Counted from the stretch's first letter, positions 19,946-31,737 are shown. The stretch is DNA of 64,000 nucleotides from Tricholoma matsutake (GCA_026075535.2 AP026542.1:12152001-12216000); one strand, 5' to 3'. The notes: generated by a model not told the origin, from the sequence alone. Numbers and translations: made by a program.

Positions 19946-20221
19946 CTGGGACCCAAATGATGGTTGAAGGCTACCTGAAGCCATGAATGTGAAAGAACAA
20001 TACTTACAAGAGTTGTGGCCAATCAGTCAACACGAACATGATCAACCTGACTAGTCACCAATCAGCCTAGGCCACGACATACTTACAAAGTTCATAAAAC
20101 ATAGTCATATTCATAAAGGCATACTAACATAGAGTAAGAGCAATCATAACTACTGCAGGACATATGCTATTACCATGTAAGTTGTGAGTTGCAACAAGAC
20201 ATGATGGGCCCCAGGCCATTT

Positions 20222-21690
20222 AAGCTTGCATCTGCTCCTGCTCACCCTGCTTGTTCTCCTCCTCCTCCTCCTCCTCCTCCTCCTCACCATCTTCAAGGGC
20301 TGCCAATTCTGTGGCTGTCGGAAGCTTATACAAAGCCCAAACACAGTTCCCATACTTCTTCATGAAAGCACATTGGGGCATGTCCTTCCAATCAGGATCA
20401 GAGTCAGTTGAAAGACAATCACTCTTCAGAGGAAGTGCAATTGGGGCCATGGCATAGTGAGCACAATTCCTGAGCAACATTGCATTGAAAAAGGCAGGAT
20501 CAAACCAATCCAAAGGACAATCCACAGGTACATGGGCGGAAATTTGGGTCTCGAGATTCTCAGGATGTGGGATGCGAGGCTCCTCACACCTCCTGCTCCC
20601 ATGGAAAAGAGGGTTCCCTGCTTTGCGGCTATTGTTGATGTGGTGCAGAAAGTCGGTGATGTGGGGATTGCATGCTTACTTCCTCATAATGAAGAAACCA
20701 CCATCAGGGTTCCTCTCATCATCAGATGTACACTCATATGAACCAGCTAGAAGCCTGATATGCTGGTTCCAGCCATGGTCCTTCAGATAAGTGCAATGCT
20801 TGAGAGTAAGCTAGAGTGAAATTTAGTGATTCAAGTCTGAAAGATAAAAATAACTTGAAAACAGTACCAATTGGCGGTTCTTGTATGCTTTGTTCTCCTC
20901 AACACCTTGACAGACACTGCCCTTCTCTTTTGCCTCCTTTGCTGCAAGCTTCTTCATATAACCCCACATGAAATTGTGATATAATTTCTTGAGGACAGGT
21001 CTATTCTGGAGGCAAGCAAGATTCGGAGCAAGATGTTGGTAAGCAAATGTAGTAGCAGCCTGCTCGAAAGTCCAGATAGCGATTGACTCAAGGGCTCCCT
21101 TATACAACAAAGTGTGTGTGCCACCAAGAATATCGGGGCACCATGCTGGTAGACCAAATGAGTGAACCTTCGAAAAGATCAATCAAAGATCATGCTCCAG
21201 GATGTGAGCAATATTGAGGGCAATATTTGAGTCTGGCACCACATTGCATCGCCTGCAAAGCTCTATGATTGCATCAAGTGCCGCTTTATCTGTTGCTTGA
21301 AACCAGGCATTGTGGGTATTGCCTTTGAGCAAAGCATTTATTTTGCCAGCAGAGGTGAAAAATTGTGAAAAGGTGTTTAAGGTATGATTATCAGGGGCCT
21401 CAGGAACTGATGTGTTGGTTATGGCACCCATTAAGACACGAAGGTGCATCTCAAGGGCAAGCTGGGTTGTACCATGTCAGAGTTCAGGATAAAATCAGAA
21501 TAGTCAAAGAAACATGCACTTTAATTTGACTGGCATCATCAGGTATATCTATCTTCTTCAGATGATGAGTATCTTCTTTCACACTCCTCTCCCCTTCCCC
21601 AGGAACAAAGCCCTTTGCCCGCAGGCACTTTGATGCAGTTGATTCAGATGCTTGGGGTCTCTTGTGTCCAGAAGACCTTGATGGTGGCAT
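20222..21690 (-). pseudogene. second gene of the Plavaka element, function unknown
   Basis: This minus-strand reading has several likely exons: MPPSRSSGHKRPQ... (from 21690), then LALEMHLRVLMGAITNT..., VHSFGLPAWCPDILGGTHTL..., CTYLKDHGWNQHIRLLAGSY... and finally VDCPLDWFDPAFFNAMLLRN to a poly-Glu tail ending near 20222. GT-AG joins are visible, for example a donor after NRQL at about 20870. At least one stop (TGA/TAA) interrupts the middle exons. The block DWKDMPQCAFMKKYGN is one I associate with proteins encoded by Agaricomycete transposons. It probably accompanies the transposase, but no enzymatic motif is visible and a role cannot be assigned. Confidence 0.55.
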
Positions 21691-21970
21691 AGCTGGGATA
21701 GTAAAGAGGACCTATTGACCAGAAGGTGAGGAAGATATGTCAATGTAAGAAGACAAAGAACAAATGTTGTGCATGAGGTCAGATCCATACGGTCACCTGA
21801 CTAAATGAGTCTTGACACGATGCGACTAAGATCACCTGATGAGATGATATTCCGGACCGTCGAATGATTACAAATTATTATTACCAGCACAGAAATTGTA
21901 CACAATCTTTGCCAATAAAACACCTTTTTTGGGCAATGGCTTATGTCAGTTGTCTCGAAGCCTTGTGGCC

Positions 21971-22085
21971 AGATCAGTGTCATGTGGCTGTCTACTGGAG
22001 ATATGCACATCATTGCTAGATGATCTGCTGAAGACATGAGATGAACTCATGTCATCACAACATGAGCTGGAAAATGCCTCCAGTG
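21971..22085 (-). repeat. right terminal inverted repeat
   Basis: It is the inverted counterpart of 14832-14945 and ends CCTCCAGTG, followed by the target duplication TAC. Confidence 0.85.
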
Positions 22086-22088
22086 TAC

Positions 22089-22866
22089 CTAACTCGTTGG
22101 ACAAACTATCATTTTCTTCTATTCAAAGCTGGAGTTGAGCCTATGTCCCTCGTCTATTTTGTGGGTACACATGGAACTGTGGTTGACTGCCATGACTCAT
22201 GCTGGATTACCCTTGAATGTTTGAACATCCACTCATTACCGAGACTGTGACAGGGCAGAGCCAAAGTCACAGGCTGGCGGAGGAATGGAGCAACTGATCG
22301 ATAAAGATATTTCTGTATTCAGTCATCTACCTGTTGTGATTTCCAGAGATATCATCAATTGTATCATCAGACAAACTCTAGGATGCTATCCCACTTTGTC
22401 AACGTGGTACAATGTCATCTGCCCGACTTGGGATGGGTATTTCACAGACTTGCGATCTGCATTCATCAACCTACTACGATTTGGATGTTTTTCGCTCTAT
22501 AATGATGTCTTCTGACACTGTTGCGGCCTAGGCAAAAAGAGAATTTTGTTACTAGTACCACAGGTCAGCTGGTCACACCCATGAATTGATTCAGTTTCAT
22601 GCCCTTTCAAATTCTATTCATGAGTTCTATCTCGCCTCTAGGTCCCGGTACTACTCTAAGTAACCACAGGATACAATCCAAGACCAACCCACTGTCCCAG
22701 TGATGCAGGGTCAAACGCCTCAACATAGTATGTAATCCACTCTTCCGAGATTAATGTTCTGAGCCTTGTTAGTTCAGCTGGACTTTGATACATCTGATGC
22801 ATGATGATTGTATTCAGAAAGAATTTGATGGTCGATGATGTCAGTCTGATGCTTCTGGGGTGATGA
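22089..22866. other. no recognisable gene
   Basis: A 76-codon open frame at 22285-22515 (residues MEQLIDKDISVFSHLPVV) has no domain I recognise and could be an exon of a lost gene. Nothing else stands out. Confidence 0.3.
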
Positions 22867-23233
22867 TTACTGCATCACTGAATCACACTTGCTTGTGAGA
22901 ATGCGCATGGAGTGGAGAACGCGAACCCCTCCAATATCAAAGATGGGTGTATCACTGGTGTACTCATCTTGAAACAGACTGGGGGGTGTAAGGACTTCAA
23001 TGTCAATGGGTTCTGTTTGGGTACCACCGCTGGTTGTGTCGTGGTCGAATAGATAGGTGGTATGATTTGTCCTACTCTCAACACTAAACTTGCTAGAAGC
23101 CCTGAGTGCAGCCTGGGCATGGCGAGTGACATTCTGAGGAACGACAATGTCAACATCCTCCATCTGCCATGTTGAGCCCAAAATAGAGCACGCAGCGCCA
23201 CCAAGAACCACATAATGCAGGAAGGAAATGAAG
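22867..23233 (-). pseudogene. nucleotidyltransferase-fold gene fragment
   Basis: The minus strand encodes SFLHYVVLGGAACSILGSTW then MEDVDIVVPQNVTRHAQ. The GGAA...S.....DVDIVV arrangement is the GS/GG-x(n)-DxD active-site pattern of the nucleotidyltransferase (Pol beta/MNT) fold, and similar short proteins are common in Agaricomycetes. The frame is open for about 115 codons. It has no clear start (a stop or intron acceptor precedes it at about 23233) and ends early, before the usual helical C-terminus. It is a fragment or one exon; the substrate is unknown. Confidence 0.45.
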
Positions 23234-24290
23234 TCGCTCCTTCAAATGCACTAATGTACACAACATTAGACTTTGGTTATGTGCGGTAGTTCTGGACGTA
23301 CTAGTAAGAAATGATTGTCAGATACTGGTGGTGAGTGGGACGAAATGAGCTGGCAGCCTATATACCTAGCATCAAGTGGTGACTCATTGGTTACAACGCC
23401 TTCTGGTCTTACAGGGCAGCGAGTTCATGGGTCAAGAAGAAATGGTTCATTGTATTGAGAAAGCCCATTGCCATTGTAGAAGGGTCTGTAGACCTGATCT
23501 TAATGCCTCATAACAGGTATGTCAATCACATTTTGCCAGCCTCAACGCAATGGATTTCACTCCGATTGGTTCCATCCTGTTGGTTCTTTTTCATTTTGCT
23601 TCTCCAGAAATTTTCAGCTCCGAGTCGAGGGGGAGATTGATTGGACTGTGTGGTCTAGAGGTCGCATTTCTGCACTTAAGCTTGCTGGCCAGTGCATGCT
23701 GCATAATATCAATAGATTGCTTTGATGACAGATTGATGATCGTTCGTGTCCTCTTTTCAGATCGGAGCATGCCAAGAGCATGCAACATAGAATGCGAGTT
23801 GAAAGATAAGGAAATGGCTCAGAGAGCAAGCTACCCGAGAGGCAGTGACCATCAAACAGATGGAGACATCGAATCCTTATTTTGGTGCATCAGAAGATAA
23901 GCTTTCACAATTGAGAGCAGAGATACCTAAGTCGTCCAGTGCACCGGTAGGATCGCCGGAGATTCAAAATACCATCCTCTTTGCAATCGTGTCGATGGGA
24001 CATATTATTAATAATCAAGGTCTTCAGAATCATGGGTGGAGCCATTATTTTGCAATCAGGAAGGTTAAATGTTAAACAGTCACTGGGTAGAGCCAATAGA
24101 ATGATGAATTCTGATAAGTAGAGTCTAGGTGAGGTCCGGCACCGGGATTTTTGCTGTATTTTGACACTCCGCATCCCCGTGCCATTCCGGACCAAAAGTC
24201 CCAACAAATCACTTTGCACCTTGACTGTATTTCACTCTTCCACTCGAACCTTGCCTTACAGGTGACTTACTCACAGCCTCTTATACCACT
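23234..24290. other. gene-remnant region, unresolved
   Basis: Several short open frames on both strands overlap here. A possible GT-AG intron occurs at about 23516-23608 on the plus strand, followed by a plus-strand frame with ETSNPYFGASEDKLSQLRAE (23850-24075). No domain is recognisable, and I cannot decide which strand is coding. Confidence 0.25.
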
Positions 24291-24294
24291 CGCA

Positions 24295-24993
24295 ATGCAT
24301 CCTAGACACCATCTAGCAATTGCTATGCTCTATCGAGGCACCATTCCATCCATGATTTGGGCTGAGGATGCCATTCGGAGGTTCAGATGTCATATCATGC
24401 TATCCCATTTGTTTCTTCTCGTGCCTGACCCCGCCATGGCCTACGATTACCTTCTCGCATCAGGGAAGTACATAGAGCCCCACAACAGCATCTGTTACGA
24501 TGTTGATGAGCTATTGGGAGATGCGCCACACCTGTTGCCCGTGGAGGGTGACCACCACCCTGTTGCGCTTCTTCGAGCTTTGGACTGGAGGACAATATCT
24601 CTGCTTGCCCTTGCGCCTGACCCTCAATTTTCTTCTCTTGATGTTCTCCTTTCCTCTCTGCTTGCAACGTGGCTACAATGACCTTACACCTCCTCTGCCT
24701 TCTGCTTGCATTTGGCAGCCTGGATTGTTTCAATTTACAAAGCCCGCGGGGATGATGCCCTCAAACCCCCTATTGAAAGCGATGCTCGACACTACTTGGC
24801 TCTTTGTCGAGCCATCCCTCCCCAGCTCCATCAGCTTCACATTGACTTGGTCTTTGGGTGTGTTTTTTTCATGGCAGTTAGCGCACATGCATACTACACC
24901 CCCATCGCAAAAGATGTTGATTTCTGCTTAGCGTCCAGCCGCCAGTCGGATCTCCTCGATATCCCCTCCCTATCCATCGAGGAGATAGGCTGA
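24295..24993 (+). pseudogene. hypothetical protein, one in-frame TGA
   Basis: From the ATG at 24295 (MHPRHHLAIAMLYRG) one frame stays open to 24993 except for a TGA at 24679-24681. That is 232 codons with a single break. The two halves are similar in composition: leucine-rich and mildly hydrophobic, with a possible membrane-like segment near the end of the second half (HIDLVFGCVFFMAVSAHAYY). No family is recognised. The single TGA could be another CGA-to-TGA loss, as seen in elements across the window. An intron covering it would shift the frame with the obvious splice sites, so I prefer a nonsense mutation. Confidence 0.4.
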
Positions 24994-26140
24994 GGGAAGA
25001 TACCTTGGTAAGCTCGACAAGCTCTGTCTGAATTGTTAGTTACCCTGAGAAATCGCATGCTCCAGGAATCCTACTCCTCATGACAAGCACAGTATGGGTT
25101 AGCTAGGGCTTGATAGGGGGAATTGTCGGCTGGATAGAATTAATCAATGCATTGTAAACTTCAATTTGATTATTGGGGGTCAGTCCACCTTTTGGCACAC
25201 ATATTTCATTCTGCGATACAATGGATGGGTAAGTTCCTCATACAAACAGAGATATAGTTTAGTGCAAAAAGAGGTGCATCCACTGAAAAATTCTACTCCT
25301 AGCTCTTCATGATCCAAGTCCAGGTCTAATTCTATATACTTGTAGTGCTGTCCGGCAATCATGATCTGCTGATGCAGGACATGATTCAATTTCAAAGTAT
25401 GAATCACAGTTGCAAGAAGCAATTGAATTATCTAAATTTTCGCAATACAGTAAGTACTATCACTTACCGAGTGTTTTACCATGGGTACTAGTGTTTCACC
25501 ACCACACTGATAACACTTTCTAAGCCCCAAAACATCTCCAACCATCTTCAAATTGACGATCTGAGAGGTTATAAGGATTAAAAACATTCCTCTTATTTTC
25601 CCCTGATTTTCGGTTGAGGTCAAGGTTGGTAAAAGCTACATTATGAGGGGTGAATCACATATTTCTGACATTGAGATATGAGGAGTGAACCAATCCTTCC
25701 CGTTTTTTTTCTCAAAGCAATAATATCTATTTCCCATAGACTGAGAGTAGTTGCACCATGATCATAGAGCAGTTTTTGGTTTTCTGGCTCACCATGACAT
25801 TTCATAGACAGAATCTAAACGCCAACAAGTGTGCTATTTTGGGCAAACTCGATCAACAACAAAAACATACTTCGGCTTGTCAGATCCAACGTTGGATCAC
25901 AGAATTCTGCCATCAAAGGTGTTACTTTTGCATGACATGGTGGTGAAAGACTAGGTACTTTTTGACATGGGGGCTCATTGTTGCTTCATCTTCACCTTTC
26001 ATTGAGATAATTAGATTTTCTGGAAGCAATGAAGCCTATCTTTTGAACCATGTATGCCATCAGTATAATTTTGTAGTCGATGTGGTGTAATTTAGTAATC
26101 AGTAAATTGTGGTGAAACACTTGGTAAGTGTGGTTAATCA
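24994..26140. other. no recognisable gene
   Basis: AT-rich sequence with only short open frames on either strand. No repeats or domains were recognised. Confidence 0.3.
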
Positions 26141-26142
26141 GG

Positions 26143-26230
26143 ACAATTTACAGGACTGAATAGGTTAGGCGTAAATTGATCATAAATTTGCACTTCTCCA
26201 GATTCCACCTCATTAAGTGACCATCAACAG
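26143..26230 (+). repeat. dispersed repeat, copy 1 (second copy 28021-28125)
   Basis: GACAATTTACAGGACTGAAT and the following AAATTGATCATAAATT are shared with 28021-28125 in the same orientation. A second match follows each copy (TACACCCA-GATGCAAAATTTG at 27370 versus TACACCCAGGTGCAAAATTTG at 28398). A longer duplicated unit is therefore present, and its first copy is split by the hAT at 26383-27368. Confidence 0.55.
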
Positions 26231-26382
26231 TGCCTGTCCTCACGCCAATTGTTTCTCAACTCGATCCCCACCCTTCGCTGTTCTCTGCAACCTCAACACA
26301 TGCTTGTTGCTCATTAGACCCACACACCCTTGGTTGCACAGAGAACATGGCTTTGCTCTTGCTTCAAATCCAGGCATACACC

Positions 26383-27368
26383 TAGGGATGCTGAAGTTTG
26401 GTTTGGTCCGGTTCTCTGAGCTATTTCTCCGAACCATGAACCAGAACCAGGCAGCAAGGAGGGGGTAGCCAGAACTGCGAACCAGAAGCGAGAGAACCGA
26501 GTTTGGCAGGTTCGGTTCAGGCTCGAATGAGGTTCGAACCATAGAACCTAGTTAGCAAACAAAAAAAAAATCTGGCTTGGGTGCTGACTTTGAGGTTGCT
26601 GGCACTTTTGGCTTGGGTGCTGACTCAGAGGTTCGTGCTTTAGTGGTAGCTGATTTTTTGCACTTCCCACCTATTTCTTCTCTATCCTCAGGATCAGATG
26701 TTTGGTCATCCACCCTGGAAACTATACCTGCCGCAGCTTTTGCTTTCCTGGATGGCTTGATCACACGTCGTTGGCCAACAATGACCTCCACCACAACTGC
26801 ACCGGCAGCCTTCAGGTGTTTCATAGCTTCCAAAGGGTAGGGTCAATATTACCATAAATGTCAAGAATGCCCAATGCACTTTTGGAAGATGGTCCCATGG
26901 TTATAGACACCCTGTCATTTGGTCTCAACTTGCCTGTTGCAGGAGTGATTGGTGTCTCGTTGTCACCAGAGTTATACCACCTAATATCATTTGCATCTTT
27001 CAGCTTGCCGTCAGCACCTACAGCACAATTCTCAGAAGCCATGCTAGGAGGGAATAAGGAGAAAAGTTTTTTCTTCAATTATTCGAACGGTCAAACTATT
27101 ACTCCAATTTACAGGCACTGATGGAAATGTATATTACTTTCAATCCCAACTTGGACATTTACAGCTTGAAAACCCCATGTCATTCATAGTGTAGGTTCTC
27201 GGTTCGAATGTGTTCAAACCAAGTTCATATAGATCCTGGAGGCCCCGAACCTGTGACCGAACCTACTGGTGAAAGACAGAACCAGAACCGGACAGAACCA
27301 GAACCGCAGGTCCAGTTCAGGCATTTGAGGTTCAAACCTAGGTTCTGAACTGAACTTCGGCATCCCTA
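26383..27368. mobile_element. non-autonomous hAT element with 8-bp target duplication
   Basis: The ends TAGGGATGCTGAAGTT (26383) and, inverted, AACTTCGGCATCCCTA (to 27368) are terminal inverted repeats. The element is flanked on both sides by CATACACC (26375-26382 and 27369-27376), a perfect 8-bp target duplication, the hallmark of hAT. Subterminal regions are dense in GAACC/GGTTC words. It is 986 bp and has no transposase, but carries a short minus-strand gene fragment. Confidence 0.85.
26552..27042 (-). pseudogene. short acidic/basic protein gene carried by the hAT element
   Basis: From the ATG at 27042 (MASENCAVGADGKLKDANDI) the frame is open to about 26838. The reading must then shift by one base to continue as LEAMKHLKAAGAVVVEVIVG and a Lys/Arg-, Ser/Pro-rich tail to 26552. 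It has no recognised domain; proteins of this style are frequent in Agaricomycete repeats. It is inside the hAT and in the only stretch without subterminal repeats, so it is probably captured cargo or a deletion remnant. Confidence 0.4.
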
Positions 27369-27376
27369 CATACACC

Positions 27377-28858
27377 CAGATGCAAAATTTGCAAGATCTG
27401 CAGGTTTGGATCAGACGTCACAAAGCTGGTTGAGGAAGGCACCACGACCCATGAAATGGGAGACATGCAAGGTATGTGCTGCGTTGACCACTGACATATT
27501 GGTAGGGCTAACCTCTGCCAGCCTGCTGCCAGATTCAAGCGACACCCGGTAAGTATACTGAAGATGTTGACTCCAATTTCAGATTGTTTAACCTCTATTG
27601 CAGGCTCTGTGGTCATGTATGTCATCTTGAGCATCCAAGATAGCACTGTCAGATGTATCTCAGACAACGCATCATCATTTGGACAGCTTTTGCAGCTTGG
27701 CTACTTCCCTGTTAGCATCTGTGCCACAACGATCCCCACAACCCATGTGGCATAGGTCTATATGATGTTATTCAAACCCTGAGCCACCCCTTACAACCAC
27801 CATGTCACTGCCGATGACGATGGCAACCCCTGCTAATAAACGACCACTAGAGATGTCGCTGGCACCCAGATGGCTGCTGCCACCTCAGAGACAGCTACCC
27901 AAGCTGTAACACATGTCCCATGGCCATCCACTGCCCCACAAACAGAGATATGCGACTATGTGCAGACACGTTCATCAGAACGTGTCTGCTGCTCGACGGA
28001 GCGGCTCTGCTGGCTCTTGGGACAATTTACAGGACTGAATGGGTTAGCATAAATTGATCATAAATTCACATTTTTCCAGATTGCAGGATTCCACTCATTA
28101 AGCAACAGTAAGCAGCCCATCAACGGTCATCAAAGGTACCCTCTTGTCCAACACCCAGCTCTCTCACTTCCATCAACTTCACTTGTGCTCAACTCACAGC
28201 GCCACCCCTCTCTCTCACTCTGAATTTGTCTGGGCTCTGGTGTTTACTTATAGGACTCCTGTTTGCTAGCTCTGGCTCATTTATGTTGACATCCACCAAC
28301 TCGACGCTCTTCAATCTGGGTCTCTCTCAGGCTGCCAGCGCATGATTGACACTGGGCTATGTCTTTCACTTGGAAGTCACTTGGAAGACCCGGGCAGTAC
28401 ACCCAGGTGCAAAATTTGTGCAGGATCTCGTGTGTGTCGGCACGGGTTGGTTGATTAAGAGGGTGCTTGAAATGAGACTCACTGGCATGGACTGCACTAT
28501 GTATGTACCACATACAACACCAACATATCTGTCTGGCTGACTGTTGACTCGCTCTGCTGACAGTGAGTAGGAGTGACACCCAGAAACAAGTGCCTTTTTG
28601 GCATGCATGTTATGATGGACCCCCAAGCATACCACCCTTCCTTCCCCTCCCTGCTACCTGCCCTCCACTCTGCTCATGTGACAGCCCAAGCTGGTAGGTG
28701 GTGTCAGCAGCACAACATGATCCTTGATTGTTGCATTATCATTTATCTACATACATCATCCTGGAAACTGGAAAGCCTGCTACACTTCCAGCTGGTCTCT
28801 GTGCTGTAGACTGTGCATCCGCTAGTAGTCATTATCATTATCCTATTAAAATAATTAA
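27377..28858. other. no recognisable intact gene; contains dispersed repeat copy 2
   Basis: This holds the second copy of the dispersed repeat (28021-28125 and 28398-28425). Short open frames on both strands (for example 28277-28579, minus) have no domain. Confidence 0.3.
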
Positions 28859-29136
28859 TGGCAGACTGGGTTCCCTCTCAAAGAACTAAATTTGAATGAC
28901 ACTGAGAGCTCTCTTCTACAGCTGTTTGAATTATTGATGTGATTACACCTGTACATTGTGAGGCTCAATATCAGGCCCATCACATGCACTAGGTCGATCA
29001 CTGGCTTGGCAAATTTGCACTGGCCCACTGTAAACTGAGCTGCTTCATCATGTTCAACCATAAATTGAACTAGTTGGTGTCATGCAACTGTAAATTGAGT
29101 GTAAATTGAGCTTGATTTACCATAAATTATCTGCCA
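28859..29136. mobile_element. MITE-like element with TGGCAGA ends at TTAA sites
   Basis: TGGCAGA (28859-28865) and its inverse TCTGCCA (29130-29136) are each flanked by TTAA, giving 11 bp of perfect inversion (28855-28865 and 29130-29140). TTAA duplication would point to a piggyBac-type transposase, but because TTAA is palindromic it could also be part of the inverted repeat. It is 278 bp and non-coding, with GTAAATTGAG subterminal words. Confidence 0.4.
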
Positions 29137-29639
29137 TTAAGTTCTTAATCACAAAAATCCAGTATTTAATAACTTAATGCTCACGACAAACAGGACTAGA
29201 TCTCAGTGCATGTCTGCATTTCCTCTCCCAAACCTAGGACATTGACAAATGGTATGCTAATATATTTGAAATGCTCTTCAATTGTCCTCATGTATTGTAC
29301 AGTGCTGTTCACATCAAGTTTTTCCAGAAATCACCAGTGCTCGCCATGATTGTGTCGACACATTGATTCATGTGCCACACTTCAACAAGGTCATGGGAAT
29401 TCAGCCAATGCCAAGTCCTCACCATCAGTGCTCAGCACTCTCCCCATCGACAACTGCTAACCACAACTCAGAAAGGCAGAACAATCAACGGACAGTATCT
29501 ACTGCTGGTGCTGCTCAGTCCCATGACTGTGATTATGGAACAGGTTCCAGATGCAAGTCTATCCTTTTCATTCAAGTACTACCTTGATGGGTGTCCCTGG
29601 CCTTTGGAAGGTGTGTGCATAGTCTCTTCTGTGCATTAC

Positions 29640-31270
29640 CTTCTTTCTCACCAAATGATATCAATAGATCTTACAGCCAGCTGCTCAGACATGCTCTTTA
29701 ACTGAGGTTGCAACTGTTGAAGGCTATGCACAAGACCACCGCGGATCACAAACCATGGTTGTCGGTATCGATGCAAGGTGGCTTATACATATTACTTATG
29801 AACTCTGTGCATCACTCCACCTTCTAGCATCTGGATGAAGAGGGCTCTGGTCCAGTTCCATCATCCCCAGCATGCTCAAGCTGGAGAAAACCCTGAGATG
29901 TGCACGCTCTTTTATTGACTTTGCCACCTTCTTCATCATCCAATCACGGCTGTGTTTGTTTTTGATGGACCCCAATGGGCAACATACAAGTGCAACCAGC
30001 TTGTTGTCACTCAGCCTATTTGGATTACGCAGCTGTTCCAGGCCTTCATAGCCGCATTTGGCTTCCACTCCCATACAGTGCGTAGCTTTTAAAAAATTGC
30101 TGTACTGATACTCATCAAGGATGTTAGGCACCTGGAGAAGCCAAAGCTGAGTTGGCATACCTCAACTGCACTAAGCTGATCGATGCTGTCCTGGCCGATG
30201 ATGGTGACACTTTTATCTTTGGTGCTTCATGTGTCATACAAAAGTAAGCCTCAGCATTGTAGAGTTTCCACTGATAATCATCTTTCCTCAGCTTTGACAT
30301 CAAGAAAGATGGTGACACTGTGACGATCTTCACTGAAACAGCCATTCAGACCAAGCAAGAGGTTCGATTGATGCAAGGAGGAATGTTACTGATGGCATTG
30401 CTGGGGGGTGGTGATTACAATATGGTGTGCACATGCCTTGATGCTGCTTCTGCAAGGCTCACTCCTTCCTCAACTTCTAGGTTGGCCTCTCGGTCTGTGG
30501 GGCAGCGACCACATTCAAGCTTTTGCTCACTGACATTGGTGACTCTTTGCTCCATGCTGCCCAGCAACTGCTGGCACAGGAGCTTGCTGGATTCCTTATC
30601 TCATGGTGCAATGAATTGCAGAACGAGCTCTCCACTGACAAGTCTGGTTTTCTTGGCCGCTGTTTTCCTGGTTTGGCCAACTCTGTCCATGACAACTTCC
30701 CTGCTCTTCGTGTCATCTACCAGTACACAAAACCTGCAACATCATGGAGTAATGGTGGAGATGGACCTGACATGTCAGCATGGCTGCCCCAGCAACCACA
30801 TCTTTCTGAGCTCGCTGCACTTTGCGAGCGCACTTTCTCCTGTCATCGACAACTCTTTTTGTAAGAATGTTTGGGATGGGTGTTGTGTGCAACACTTGGC
30901 ACAGATTACGAAGGTGTGGATCACAGTGATATGTTGGCATGATGGGAGCTGACCTTGTCTTCCTTCTGCTAAGGCCTTTACTCTCCATGTTCTTCAGCAG
31001 CACATCAATGAGGGTGTAGTGGATGATGACCCACCTGCCTTGTCATCGTTCCTTCAAGTCAAGAAGATGACTGTCAGTCTGCCGTCATTCAAGATGTACC
31101 AAGTCAAGATTGCACTTCACAGCCTGCACATTGCCAAGCAGTCACACCTGATGCGACCACACTCTGTTCCACTCACTGCTCATGGTGATGTACCAAAAAT
31201 GGTGGTATCCATTCCTGGCCCAATTCTCGAGTCCGCCTTCCCAATGCTGGTCCAGCAATTCACAGGCTGA
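29640..31270 (+). pseudogene. XPG/GEN1-like structure-specific nuclease, decayed
   Basis: The family cuts flap or Holliday-junction DNA. The N-terminal block reads EVATVEGYAQDHRGSQTM then VVGIDARW (29700-29790), with the first catalytic Asp in GIDA. A frame-shifted stretch encodes AGENPEMRTLFYRLCHLLHH and FVFDGPQWATYK (second Asp) at 29880-29970. The XPG-I block APGEAKAELAYLNCTKLIDA then VLADDGDTFIFGAS lies at 30130-30235. LMQGGMLLMALLGGGDYN (30370-30420) matches the helix-hairpin-helix region, and the later part (FPALRVIYQYTKPATSW, 30700-30750) matches fungal relatives. Several frame changes and stops break it. Similar proteins are numerous in Agaricomycetes, so it may be a dispersed family rather than the single-copy resolvase. 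Confidence 0.6.
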
Positions 31271-31737
31271 GTTCTTCCTACCACTGCCCAGCCAGAGCCT
31301 GTAAGATTCTTTCTTGCAGTTGTTGAGATCTGGTCTGATGCTTTGCAGATCCTGCCCCTGCTTGTGCCCTCTAGTCAGCAGGCACCGAGAATGGATGTAG
31401 GTATCTCGGCACACTCCTCTGGCTCCCAGGCTCACAACAAAGAACCTGCCAGTGAAGACTCTGTCCCTGAACAGGATGATGGTGGTGGACACTAACACGG
31501 TGCCAGCTTCCAACCCTGACTTTATTGACCTCACTCTTGGTGACTAGTTGCTGTACATTCAACATGAATGTTCGTGCCACAAACTTGTAATTCATATGCC
31601 TATCATCTCTGTATCACTGGCCTATATTCTTGTAGCCCTCATAACTGAACTGTAACTGTAGCAAGCTGTATTTTATTGCTTCTGTAATGCTTCTAGCCTG
31701 TATTTTAGTGTGTAGTGCCCCTGCCAATGTGATTGAG

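Larger units (their letters stand above)
18480..19960. repeat. composite hairpin repeat copies inside the Plavaka element
   Basis: The stretch holds palindrome cores at 18603-18620, 19239-19258 and 19562-19579, hairpins of the GGCCCAAGAGA (19385-19414) and GGGC-CAAATGA (19693-19725) types, and four intron-like modules on the minus strand. Short T/C-rich and CATC-rich tracts fill the rest. A block near 18840-18895 matches 3405-3450. No protein gene is supported. Confidence 0.55.
14832..22085. mobile_element. Plavaka-type (CACTA-related) DNA transposon, full length
   Basis: The left end CACCGGAGGCATTTTCC (14832) and the inverted right end GGAAAATGCCTCCAGTG (ends 22085) define inverted repeats of about 115 bp. 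Both ends are flanked by TAC (14829-14831 and 22086-22088), a 3-bp target duplication. CACTG-type ends plus a 3-bp duplication are typical of the CACTA/EnSpm group, and the transposase belongs to the Plavaka family described from Agaricomycetes. Inside are a transposase gene (+), a second gene (-) and about 1.5 kb of the composite hairpin repeat between them. Length is 7254 bp. Confidence 0.85.

Noticed and set aside
14832..22085. TET/JBP dioxygenase gene as cargo, as known for some basidiomycete transposons
   Set aside because: I looked for HxD...H-type oxygenase blocks in this element and elsewhere in the window and found none.
23550..24219. Overlapping open frames on both strands as genes
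   Set aside because: None has a recognisable domain or convincing splice structure, and the strands conflict, so this was left as an unresolved remnant region.
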